From Ancylobacter rudongensis (GTDB taxonomy: Bacteria > Pseudomonadota > Alphaproteobacteria > Rhizobiales > Xanthobacteraceae), in contig NZ_FMTP01000001.1 in the NCBI RefSeq assembly GCF_900100155.1, positions 1,024,757 through 1,088,756 of the forward strand: a DNA stretch of 64,000 nt. The letters are read 5' to 3'. Below the pieces are notes generated by a model. That model saw only the letters and a list, made by a program, of their open reading frames with translations, was not told the origin of the DNA and did no database searches. Below are positions 41,716-49,615 of the stretch, one piece after another (positions within the stretch are counted from its first letter, which is position 1; the number at the start of each line of letters is the position of its first letter). The position numbers and the translations under genes were made by a program.

Positions 41716-43917
41716 TCAGCCGTTCACCCGCTCGACGCTGGAGACGACCGGCCGGGCGCGCAGATCGGTGAGGATGCCGTTGAGGTGGCGCAAATCATAG
41801 ACGCCGATATCGATCACCATCCGGGTGAAATCGGCCGAGCGCGAGGACATGCGCAGATTCTCGATATTGCCGTCGCGCTCGCCGATCACCTGGGCGACCT
41901 GGGCCAGCGAGCCAGGCTCGTTGGTGGCGACGACGACGATCTGCACCGGGAAGCGCTGCGGGTCGTCCTCCTCGACATCCCAGCGCACGTCGAGCCAGCG
42001 CTCCGGCTCCTCCTCGAAATCCTGCAGCGCCGGCGACTGGATCGGGTAGATGGTGATCCCCTCCCCGGGCGAGAGGATGCCGACGATGCGGTCGCCCGGC
42101 ACGGCGCCGCCATTGGGAGCGAAGCGCACCGGCAGCTCGCGGTTGATGCCGCGAATCGGGATGGCGGTGAGCGGATCGGGGTCGCTCTCAATGCCGGGAA
42201 TCTTGAACTTCAGGCTCTGGCCCTGCTCCAGCTCGAACCAGCCCTCGCCCTTGAGCGCGGCGCGCTCTTCCGGGCGCGGGCCGGTCCATTCCGGATGCAC
42301 CGCCTTCACCACATCGTCCGAGCGCATCTCCCCGCGCCCGACGGCAGCATAGACGTCCTCCAGCGAGGCGCGGGCCAGGCGGCCGACCGAAGCCGCCAGC
42401 TTCTCCTCGGAGAACACCTTGCCGGCGCGCACGATGGCCCGCTCGACGATCTTCTTGCCGAGCCCGGCATATTGCGCCCGCACGGCGGCGCGGGTGGCGC
42501 GACGGATGGCGGCGCGCGCCTTGCCGGTGACGACGATCGATTCCCAGGCCGCCGGCGGCGTCTGGCCGGAGGCGGTGATGATCTCCACCTCGTCGCCATT
42601 CTGCAGTTCCGACACCAGCGGCGAGATCTTGCCGTTGATCTTCGCCCCCACCGCCCGGTCGCCGACGCCAGTATGCACGGCATAGGCGAAGTCGATCGGG
42701 GTGGCGCGGCGCGGCAGGGTGATGAGACGGCCCTTGGGGGTGAAGCAGAACACCTGGTCGTGGAACAGTTCGAGCTTGGTGTGCTCCAGGAATTCCTCGG
42801 GGCTGGAGCCTTCGGCCAGCAATTCGATGGTGCGGCGCAGCCAGGCATAGGCGTTAGAATCGCGGGTCAGCGGATCGGAGCCGCCGGTGTCCTTGTAGAG
42901 CGCATGCGCGGCGATGCCGTATTCGGCGATCTCGTGCATCTGCCGGGTGCGGATCTGCAGTTCGACGCGCTGCCGGCCGGGGCCGACCACGGTGGTGTGG
43001 ATCGAGCGGTAGTCGTTCTGCTTGGGGGTGGAAACATAGTCCTTGAACCGCCCCGGCACGAGCGGCCATTTGGTATGCACCACACCGAGCACGGCGTAGC
43101 AGTCCTCCACGGTGTCGACGAGAATGCGGAAGCCGTAAATGTCGGAAAGCTGCTCGAACGCCACCGATTTGCGCTCCATCTTCCGCCAGATGGAGTGCGG
43201 GCGCTTCTGCCGGCCGGTGACGACGGCCTCGATACCCTTCTGTGCGATGGCATCGGACAGTTCGCGCTCAATGGCGGCGACCAGCTCGCCATTGTTCTCC
43301 TTGAGCGCCTGCAGCCGGCCGAGGATGGAATCATAGGCTTCCGGCGACAGCTGGCGGAACGACAGGTCCTCCAGCTCCTCGCGCATGTCGTGCATGCCCA
43401 TGCGGCCGGCGAGCGGCGCATAGATATCCAGCGTCTCCTGGGCGACGCGGGAGCGCTTTTCCTCCGGCACCCATTTCAGCGTGCGCATGTTGTGCAGGCG
43501 GTCGGCGAGCTTGACCAGCAGCACGCGCACATCGTCGGCGATGGCGAGCAGCAGCTTGCGCAGGTTTTCGGCCTGCTTGGCCTGCTTGGACACCAGATCG
43601 AGCTTCTTGATCTTGGTCAGGCCCTCGACCAGCGCCCCGATCTGCGGGCTGAAGATGCGGTCGATCTCCTCGCGGGTGGCGTCGGTGTCCTCGATCGTGT
43701 CGTGCAGCAGCGCCGCCACGATGGTGGCGTCGTCCAGCTTGAGGTCGGTCAGGATCGCGGCGACTTCGAGCGGATGCGAAAAATAGGGATCGCCCGAGGC
43801 GCGCTTCTGCGTGCCGTGGGCGCGCATCGCATAGACGTAAGCGCGATCGAGCAGCGCTTCGTCGGTATTGGGATTGTACCGGCGCACGCGCTCGACGAGC
43901 TCGTACTGCCGCATCAT
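41716..43917 (-). CDS. rsh: Bifunctional (p)ppGpp synthetase/hydrolase (RelA/SpoT homologue)
   Basis: The 733-residue protein is the single RSH alarmone enzyme expected in Rhizobiales. The N-terminal HD hydrolase domain keeps SHPLEVAAILTDLKLDDATIVAALLHDTIEDT (His and HD). The synthetase domain shows YGFRILVDTVEDCYAVLGVVHTKWP and FKDYVSTPKQNDYRSIHTTV. A TGS domain near residue 395 (FCFTPKGRLITLPRRATPIDFAYAVHTGVG) and a C-terminal ACT domain (VVATNEPGSLAQVAQVIGERDGNIENL) follow. Both activities therefore look intact. rpoZ lies upstream but a terminator separates them, so rsh likely has its own promoter or read-through. Confidence 0.96.
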   Translation of the reverse strand: MMRQYELVERVRRYNPNTDEALLDRAYVYAMRAHGTQKRASGDPYFSHPLEVAAILTDLKLDDATIVAALLHDTIEDTDATREEIDRIFSPQIGALVEGLTKIKKLDLVSKQAKQAENLRKLLLAIADDVRVLLVKLADRLHNMRTLKWVPEEKRSRVAQETLDIYAPLAGRMGMHDMREELEDLSFRQLSPEAYDSILGRLQALKENNGELVAAIERELSDAIAQKGIEAVVTGRQKRPHSIWRKMERKSVAFEQLSDIYGFRILVDTVEDCYAVLGVVHTKWPLVPGRFKDYVSTPKQNDYRSIHTTVVGPGRQRVELQIRTRQMHEIAEYGIAAHALYKDTGGSDPLTRDSNAYAWLRRTIELLAEGSSPEEFLEHTKLELFHDQVFCFTPKGRLITLPRRATPIDFAYAVHTGVGDRAVGAKINGKISPLVSELQNGDEVEIITASGQTPPAAWESIVVTGKARAAIRRATRAAVRAQYAGLGKKIVERAIVRAGKVFSEEKLAASVGRLARASLEDVYAAVGRGEMRSDDVVKAVHPEWTGPRPEERAALKGEGWFELEQGQSLKFKIPGIESDPDPLTAIPIRGINRELPVRFAPNGGAVPGDRIVGILSPGEGITIYPIQSPALQDFEEEPERWLDVRWDVEEDDPQRFPVQIVVVATNEPGSLAQVAQVIGERDGNIENLRMSSRSADFTRMVIDIGVYDLRHLNGILTDLRARPVVSSVERVNG

Positions 43918-44014
43918 GACAGGGACTCGCGAGAAGGATCGACCGAGGCGGCCGCTGGGCTAGATATCGTCCGCAAGCCCGGCCAGCGCAAGCCGCATGT
44001 GGCGGAAAAGGCAG

Positions 44015-44051
44015 GCTAAACGGAAACGGCCCGGCACAGGGCCGGGCCGTT
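44015..44051 (-). terminator. Intrinsic terminator downstream of rpoZ
   Basis: On the minus strand an 11-bp perfect stem, AACGGCCCGGC with GCCGGGCCGTT (5-base loop), is followed by TTTCCGTTTA. It lies about 55 bp after the rpoZ stop and 100 bp before the rsh start. Confidence 0.7.
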
Positions 44052-44105
44052 CGCGTGATTTGTGATCAGGTGACAAGCCCGAAAACCGATCCACCCAAAA
44101 GGGCG

Positions 44106-44495
44106 TCAGCCCTCGTCGTCGTCGCTCGGCTCGGGGGGCACCAGCCCCTGCAGGCCGGCCAGCAGCTCTTCCTCGGTCATGCGGTCGAGCATGACGTCGG
44201 AATCGTCGCCGCCCGACGAATGCGACGAGGCGATCATCGGAACAGTCTCCGGCTCCGGCTCGTCCACCTCGGTGAACTTCTGGAGCGAGTGGATCAGTTC
44301 CTCGCGCAGATCTTCCGGCGAGACGGTCTCGTCGGCGATCTCGCGCAGGGCCACAACCGGGTTCTTGTCGTTGTCACGGTCAACCGTGATCGGCGCGCCG
44401 GACGCGATGGCGCGCGCACGGTGGCCGGCAAGAAGGACCAGCTCGAAGCGATTGTCGACCTTGTCGATGCAGTCCTCGACGGTGACGCGAGCCAT
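44106..44495 (-). CDS. rpoZ: RNA polymerase omega subunit
   Basis: Omega stabilises beta' during RNA polymerase assembly and, in many proteobacteria, forms part of the ppGpp site. The 129-residue protein begins [33 protein letters not shown], the standard N-terminus, then [37 protein letters not shown]. The acidic tail of about 55 residues is longer than in E. coli but usual in the order. The linkage to rsh downstream is the same pairing seen in many genomes. Confidence 0.96.
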   Translation of the reverse strand: MARVTVEDCIDKVDNRFELVLLAGHRARAIASGAPITVDRDNDKNPVVALREIADETVSPEDLREELIHSLQKFTEVDEPEPETVPMIASSHSSGGDDSDVMLDRMTEEELLAGLQGLVPPEPSDDDEG

Positions 44496-44740
44496 GCTTC
44501 GGCACTCCTGACGGGATAAGGGAAGCGGCGTCCTTAAACCAATCCGCCCTCAGGGGCAAGCTTTCCCGGGAGAGGCCTGTGTCGGGCCGCTCACGATCAA
44601 GCGATTAAAACCGGCTGATAACAGGCCGCTTCGTCTCGCCGTCGCCATAAATCGGTTATGTCTATAGGCGGCGGACGCGGCCCTGCGTCGTTGGGGCGTC
44701 TGCGACCTAACCAGATTGTCAGTCCAGGTATTTTATCATT

Positions 44741-45358
44741 ATGGCCAACGGCATGGAAAAGATCGCCCTCTTCATTGATGGGGCAAATCTGTACTCCGCC
44801 ACCAAGTCGCTCGGTTTCGATATCGACTACAAGCGCCTGCTCAAGGACTTCCAGGGGCGCGGCTACGTTCTGCGGGCATTTTATTACACGACGCTGGTCG
44901 AAGACACCGAATATTCGTCGATCCGCCCGCTGCTCGACTGGCTGGATTACAATGGCTATTCGGTAGTGACGAAGCCGGCGCGGGAGTTCACCGACAGCCA
45001 GGGCCGCCGCCGGGTGCGCGGCAACATGGATATCGAACTCGCGGTCAACGCCATGGAGTTGGCCGACCATGTCGACCACATCGTCATCTTTTCCGGCGAC
45101 GGCGATTTCCGCTCGCTGGTGGAGGCGGTGCAGCGCAAGGGCGTGCGGGTGACGGTAGTCTCCAGCATCCACACCCAGCCGCCGATGATCGCCGACGAGC
45201 TGCGCCGTCAGGCGGACGTGTTCCTCGACCTGGTGGACCTGCAGGCCCGCGTCGGCCGCGACCCGGCGGACCGTTCCGGCCGCATGCAGGAGACGCCGCG
45301 CTTTCTGGAGCGCCGCACGCCGGCGCCCTCCTCCGACGACGACACGGCGGACGCCTGA
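44741..45358 (+). CDS. NYN/LabA-like domain protein (putative RNase)
   Basis: A 205-residue PIN-like protein of the LabA/DUF88 group. Acidic residues expected to bind metal are Asp13 in ALFIDGANLYSA, the Asp in RGNMDIELAVNAM and two in IIFSGDGDFRSLVEAV; VRVTVVSSI and LRRQADVFLDL complete the fold. NYN proteins are thought to be endoribonucleases, but substrates are unknown for most. The C-terminal ~35 residues look disordered. It is divergent from rpoZ (245 bp between them) and followed 5 bp later by the glycosylase gene, so these two form an operon. Confidence 0.87.
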   Translation: MANGMEKIALFIDGANLYSATKSLGFDIDYKRLLKDFQGRGYVLRAFYYTTLVEDTEYSSIRPLLDWLDYNGYSVVTKPAREFTDSQGRRRVRGNMDIELAVNAMELADHVDHIVIFSGDGDFRSLVEAVQRKGVRVTVVSSIHTQPPMIADELRRQADVFLDLVDLQARVGRDPADRSGRMQETPRFLERRTPAPSSDDDTADA

Positions 45359-45363
45359 ATCCG

Positions 45364-46035
45364 ATGGCGGCTGTCCTCGACGCCTCCCCGGCGGTGGCGG
45401 CGCCCGAGCCGCCGCGCGACTGCCCGCTCTGCCCGCGCCTGGTTGCCTTCCGCGATCACTGGCGGGAGCAGGAGCCCAGCTGGCACAACGCGCCGGTGCC
45501 CTCCTTTGGCCCGGTCGACGGACGGCTGCTGATCGTCGGCCTCGCGCCGGGCCTGCGCGGGGCCAACCGCACCGGCCGCCCCTTCACCGGCGATTATGCG
45601 GGCGAACTGCTCTATTCGACCCTGATCACATTCGGCTTCGCTACCGGCACCTTCGAGGCGCGCCCCGACGATTCGCTGCGCCTCGTCGATGCGCGCCTCA
45701 CCAATGCCGTGCGCTGCGTGCCGCCCGAGAACAAGCCGACCACCGACGAGATACGGACCTGCCGGCCGTTCTTCTCCGCCACGATCGGCCTGCTGCCGAG
45801 CCTCAGCGCCATTGTCGCGCTGGGCAAGATCGCCCATGACCAGGTGCTGGCGGCACATGGCGAACGGCTCTCGCACCACAAATTCGCCCATGGCGCCGTG
45901 CACCGGCTCGGCGATCTGGTGCTTTTCGACAGCTATCATTGCTCGCGCTACAACACGAATACCGGCGTGCTGACGACGGAGATGTTCCACGCCGTGTTCG
46001 CCAAGGTGCGCGCCCATATCGACGCGCTGGGCTGA
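45364..46035 (+). CDS. Family 5 uracil-DNA glycosylase (UDGb-like)
   Basis: The 223-residue protein carries the family-5 motif GLAPGLRGANRTGRPFTGDYAG. In this motif the Asp/Asn found in other families is missing, as is typical. The last motif is HCSRYNTNTGVLT with its His. The N-terminal CPLCPRLVAFR and RCVPPENKPTTDEIRTC suggest the [4Fe-4S] cysteines. UDGb enzymes remove uracil, hypoxanthine and related deaminated bases. Pairing with a NYN nuclease gene may reflect shared regulation only. Confidence 0.9.
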   Translation: MAAVLDASPAVAAPEPPRDCPLCPRLVAFRDHWREQEPSWHNAPVPSFGPVDGRLLIVGLAPGLRGANRTGRPFTGDYAGELLYSTLITFGFATGTFEARPDDSLRLVDARLTNAVRCVPPENKPTTDEIRTCRPFFSATIGLLPSLSAIVALGKIAHDQVLAAHGERLSHHKFAHGAVHRLGDLVLFDSYHCSRYNTNTGVLTTEMFHAVFAKVRAHIDALG

Positions 46036-46041
46036 GCCCGC

Positions 46042-47085
46042 TCAGGGCGCCACCGGCGCCCACAGCACATCCTCGATCCGCCGCGCGCCGGCCGCCAGCA
46101 TCACCAGCCGGTCGAACCCCAGCGCGATGCCCGAGGCCTCCGGCATCTGCGCCAGGGCAGCGAGAAAATCCTCGTCGATGGGGTAGCGCTCGCCATAGAC
46201 GCGCTCCTTCTCGTCCATCCACTCGATGAAGCGGCGGCGCTGCTCGGCCGGGTCGGTGAGTTCGCCGAAGCCGTTGGCGAGTTCGACGGCGCAGACATAA
46301 AGCTCGAACCGTTCGGCAAGGCGCGGGTCGGAGGGCTTGGGGCGGGCCAGCGCCGCCTCGGACAGCGGGTAGTCGCACAGGATCGTCGGGCGGCCGATAC
46401 CGAGATGCGGCTCGATTTTCTCCACCATCACTCGGGTGAACACATCCGCCCATGTGTCGTCAGGCGCCACCCGGATGCCCGCGCGCTGCGCCGCCTGCCA
46501 GAGACGGTCGCGGTCGTTGCCGCCCGCACCGACGCTTTCCATCAGCTCGATGCCGGCGAAGCGGGAAAAGGCCTGCGCGACGGTGAGCCGTTCGGGCGCC
46601 TGCGCCACGTCGCAGGACAGGCCGCCGAAATGGAAAAGCGAGGCGCCCACCGTTTGCGCGGTCACGGCCAGCAGCGCCGCGCAGTCCTCCATCAGCGCCT
46701 CATAGCCCGCATGGGCGCGGTACCATTCCAGCATGGTGAACTCGGGATGGTGCAGCGCCGTGCGCTCGCCATTGCGGAACACGCGGGCGAAGGTGAAGAG
46801 CCGCGGCTCGCCCGCCGCCAGCAGCTTCTTGGCGGTGAATTCCGGCGAGGTGTGGAGATAGCGCGGCGCGCGCGAGCCGTCCGGCCGCTCCAGCTCGGTG
46901 GCGAAGGCCTTGAGGTGGATCTCATTGCCGGGCGACACCTGCAGGATCGGCGTCTCCACCTCAATGAAATCCTGCGCGGCGAAGGCGGCGCGCAAGGCCG
47001 CCTGGATCTTCTGCCGCGCCAGCAGGAAGGGGCGCCGGTCGGCATGGCTCTGCGGCGACCACCAGGGCGAGGCGGATACGGACAT
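46042..47085 (-). CDS. epmA: EF-P-(R)-beta-lysine ligase (EpmA/PoxA/GenX)
   Basis: EpmA is a truncated class II lysyl-tRNA synthetase homologue that attaches (R)-beta-lysine or lysine to EF-P Lys34. The 347-residue protein has only the catalytic domain and lacks the anticodon-binding OB fold: RPFLLARQKIQAALRAAFAAQDFIEVETPILQ, PRYLHTSPEFTAKKLLAAG, ARVFRNGERTALHHPEFTMLEWYRA and the C-terminal IALGFDRLVMLAAGAR. It is divergent from efp, its substrate gene, with ~135 bp between. No epmB (lysine 2,3-aminomutase) is in the window. The ATG at 47085 fits. Confidence 0.93.
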   Translation of the reverse strand: MSVSASPWWSPQSHADRRPFLLARQKIQAALRAAFAAQDFIEVETPILQVSPGNEIHLKAFATELERPDGSRAPRYLHTSPEFTAKKLLAAGEPRLFTFARVFRNGERTALHHPEFTMLEWYRAHAGYEALMEDCAALLAVTAQTVGASLFHFGGLSCDVAQAPERLTVAQAFSRFAGIELMESVGAGGNDRDRLWQAAQRAGIRVAPDDTWADVFTRVMVEKIEPHLGIGRPTILCDYPLSEAALARPKPSDPRLAERFELYVCAVELANGFGELTDPAEQRRRFIEWMDEKERVYGERYPIDEDFLAALAQMPEASGIALGFDRLVMLAAGARRIEDVLWAPVAP

Positions 47086-47219
47086 GGCGTTGCTCCGGCG
47101 CGCGCAGTGCGGGATGCGGGCGGGGTTGGCGGAAAGCGGGCGCGCTTGTATAGGAGGCGCCAATGGAATCCCAGCGGTGCCCCGCGCGATGCGGCGCACC
47201 CAACAGCCAGAGGACCGCA

Positions 47220-47789
47220 ATGGTCAAGGTCATCGCCAGCACGCTGCGCAAGGGCAACGTGGTCGACATGGACGGCAAGCTCTATGTCGTGCTCACCGCC
47301 GAGAACATCCACCCCGGCAAGGGCACGCCGGTGACGCAGCTCGACATGCGCCGCATCTCCGACGGCACCAAGGTCTCCGAGCGCTACCGCACCACCGAGC
47401 AGGTGGAGCGCGCCCTCGTCGAGGACCGCCCCTACACCTTCCTCTATTCGGACGGTGAAGGCTTCCACTTCATGAACCCGGAAAACTACGACCAGATCGC
47501 GGTGTCGCCGGATGTGATTGGCGACCAGGCCGCCTATCTCAGCGACGGCATGCAGGTGCATCTGTCGGTGCATGAGGGCGTCGCCATCGCCATCGAGCTG
47601 CCGCAGCGCATGGTGCTCGAAGTCGTGGAGACCGAGCCGGCGATGAAGGGCCAGACCGCCTCCTCCTCCTACAAGCCGGCCATCCTCTCCAACGGCGTGC
47701 GCTCGGCGGTGCCCCCGCACATCGCGGTCGGCACCCGCATCGTCGTGATGACCGCCGACGGCTCCTATGTCGAGCGCGCCAAGGACTGA
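47220..47789 (+). CDS. efp: Translation elongation factor P
   Basis: EF-P rescues ribosomes stalled at polyproline. The 189-residue protein has the N-terminal KOW-like domain with Lys34 in [12 protein letters not shown], the lysine modified by EpmA in other species, and two OB folds. [17 protein letters not shown] and ending [38 protein letters not shown] are canonical. The ATG at 47220 was chosen over one 19 codons upstream. A clear terminator follows. Confidence 0.97.
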   Translation: MVKVIASTLRKGNVVDMDGKLYVVLTAENIHPGKGTPVTQLDMRRISDGTKVSERYRTTEQVERALVEDRPYTFLYSDGEGFHFMNPENYDQIAVSPDVIGDQAAYLSDGMQVHLSVHEGVAIAIELPQRMVLEVVETEPAMKGQTASSSYKPAILSNGVRSAVPPHIAVGTRIVVMTADGSYVERAKD

Positions 47790-47810
47790 GCGGCTCTGAC
47801 AGATCGAATC

Positions 47811-47838
47811 AAAAAGCCCGGCCAAGTGCCGGGCTTTT
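47811..47838. terminator. Bidirectional intrinsic terminator (efp / smpB)
   Basis: GCCCGGC-CAAGT-GCCGGGC forms a 7-bp stem flanked by AAAAA on the left and TTTTCTTTTG on the right. It has T-tracts on both strands and serves the convergent efp and smpB genes. Confidence 0.85.
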
Positions 47839-47868
47839 CTTTTGTTTCGCCTTTGAAGAACGGCGACC

Positions 47869-48342
47869 CTATCCCCGGTCGCGCAACAGGCGTTGCTTGT
47901 CGCGCGCCCAGTCCTTGGCTTTCAGCGCCTCGCGCTTGTCATGCGCCTTGCGGCCGCGGGCGATGGCGATCTCCACCTTGGCGCGGCCCTGCTCGTTGAA
48001 ATAGATGCGCAGCGGCACCACCGTCATGCCCTCGCGCTCCACCGCCTGCCAGATCTTGGCGATCTGCCGCTTGTGCAGCAGCAGCTTGCGCGGGCGGCGC
48101 GGCTCATGGTTGAAGCGGTTGGCCTGCAGATATTCCGGGATGAAGGTGTTGTAGATGATGGCTTCGCCCGTCTTGGCCGAGACATAGCTCTCGGCCACGG
48201 TGGCGCGCCCGCTGCGCAGACTCTTCACCTCCGTACCGGACAGCGCGATGCCGGCCTCGAAGACCTCTCCGATCTCGAAATCGAACCGCGCCCGCCGGTT
48301 GTCGGCGACGACCTTGCGGTCCTGTGTCTTTTTCTCGGCCAT
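47869..48342 (-). CDS. smpB: SsrA-binding protein SmpB
   Basis: SmpB carries tmRNA to stalled ribosomes for trans-translation. The 157-residue protein shows [65 protein letters not shown] and the C-terminal helical tail [23 protein letters not shown] that enters the mRNA channel. It lies after dapA on the same strand (38 bp gap). No tmRNA gene is seen nearby. Confidence 0.97.
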   Translation of the reverse strand: MAEKKTQDRKVVADNRRARFDFEIGEVFEAGIALSGTEVKSLRSGRATVAESYVSAKTGEAIIYNTFIPEYLQANRFNHEPRRPRKLLLHKRQIAKIWQAVEREGMTVVPLRIYFNEQGRAKVEIAIARGRKAHDKREALKAKDWARDKQRLLRDRG

Positions 48343-48380
48343 CGCTTAGCTCCGAACCGGAGCGGATGCCCCGGCCTGCG

Positions 48381-49271
48381 TCAGTTGAGGATCCCGGCGT
48401 GGCGCATCGCTGCGCGGACGGTTTCCTTGGTCTTTTCGGTGACGGGCACCATCGGAAGGCGGGCCTCGTCGGCGATCTTGCCGAGCAGGCTCAGCGCATA
48501 TTTGGTGGGGCTCGGGTTGGTTTCAACGAACAGCGCCTGAAACAGCGGGAACAGACGGTCCTGCAGCTCCAGCGCCTTGACGTAGTCGCCGGCGATGCAG
48601 GCCTCGATCAGCTGGGCGCAGAGCTTGGGCGCCACGTTCGAGGCGACCGAGATGCAGCCGTCGCCGCCATGGGCCATGAAGGCCAACGCGGTGGCGTCCT
48701 CGCCGGAGAGCTGGTTGAAGGCCGGGCCCATCGCCTGGCGCTGCTGGCTGACACGCACGAGATTGGCGGTCGCGTCCTTCACGCCGGCGATGTTGGGCAG
48801 CTCATAGAGCCGCGCCATCGTCTCCACCGACATGTCGATCACCGACCGGCCGGGGATGTTGTAGATGTAGATCGGAATGCCGATCGCGTCGTTGATGGCC
48901 TTGTAGTGCTGGTACAGGCCCTCAGGGCCGGGCTTGTTGTAGTAGGGCGTGACCACAAGCACCGCATCCGCCCCCGCCTTCTCGGCGTGGCGGGCGAGGT
49001 CGATGGCCTCGATCGTGTTGTTGGAACCGGCGCCGGCGATGACGGGCACCCGGCCGGCGGCCTGCGCCACCGTCCATTCCACCACGGCCTTGTGCTCGTC
49101 ATGGGAGACGGTCGGGCTCTCGCCCGTGGTGCCGACGGGCACGAGGCCGTGAATGCCTTCCGCGATCTGCCAGTCCACCAGGTCCCGGAACGCTTTCTCA
49201 TCCAGCGCGCCATCGCGGAACGGCGTCACAAGCGCCGTAAAGGATCCACGGAAGGGCAGCGGGTGGGACAT
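48381..49271 (-). CDS. dapA: 4-hydroxy-tetrahydrodipicolinate synthase
   Basis: DapA condenses pyruvate with aspartate semialdehyde in lysine/diaminopimelate synthesis. The 296-residue TIM barrel carries Schiff-base Lys165 ([10 protein letters not shown]), Tyr137 in YIYNIPGRS, Arg142 and [14 protein letters not shown]. The ATG at 49271 (MSHPLPFRG) is the family start. It is followed by smpB, a frequent pairing in Rhizobiales. Confidence 0.96.
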   Translation of the reverse strand: MSHPLPFRGSFTALVTPFRDGALDEKAFRDLVDWQIAEGIHGLVPVGTTGESPTVSHDEHKAVVEWTVAQAAGRVPVIAGAGSNNTIEAIDLARHAEKAGADAVLVVTPYYNKPGPEGLYQHYKAINDAIGIPIYIYNIPGRSVIDMSVETMARLYELPNIAGVKDATANLVRVSQQRQAMGPAFNQLSGEDATALAFMAHGGDGCISVASNVAPKLCAQLIEACIAGDYVKALELQDRLFPLFQALFVETNPSPTKYALSLLGKIADEARLPMVPVTEKTKETVRAAMRHAGILN

Positions 49272-49615
49272 GGCGCGCTCCTGAAGCTTTCTCGTCCTTG
49301 TCGCGCAACACGGCCAAGCATGTTGCGGCGAAGGGGGCATCAGATATCGCGTCGGCGCGGCCGAAGGAAGGGCATTGTTGGCGCTTCCCATGGCAAAGGC
49401 GCGCAAAGCGCCTGCCGATACGGTACGCTGCCCCCGTTTTGCCGGGTTGCGCTTCTATATCGAGCCGATGCAGCGATTGATCCAAAGCGATGCGGCTGCG
49501 CTGGGGTTGTGGTTAGCACTTCGTCAATAAGATCGCGCGACAACTGAGGCTGCCCGTGCCGGCCCATAGGAGGGCCGCACCGGGCACGATGCGTTTGTCA
49601 GGAGAGCGAGCCGCC
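49272..49615. other. Divergent intergenic region dapA / slt
   Basis: The 344-bp spacer must contain the promoters of dapA and the lytic transglycosylase gene. The only structure seen is a hairpin near the slt start (entered separately). No RNA gene or additional coding potential is recognised. Confidence 0.5.
49551..49586 (+). promoter_or_regulatory. Imperfect leader hairpin upstream of slt
   Basis: TGCCCG-TGC-CGGCCC and GGGCCG-CAC-CGGGCA pair as 6+6 bp with a 3x3 internal loop and a 6-base apical loop (ATAGGA). It lies 29 bases before the ATG and could affect mRNA stability or be a protein-binding site. Confidence 0.35.

Noticed and set aside
41407..44019. 870-codon frame opposite rsh
   Set aside because: The rsh frame carries intact HD, synthetase, TGS and ACT domains; the opposing frame has no motif.
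47790..48380. Search for tmRNA next to smpB
   Set aside because: No tRNA-Ala-like ends or tag-coding frame could be recognised.
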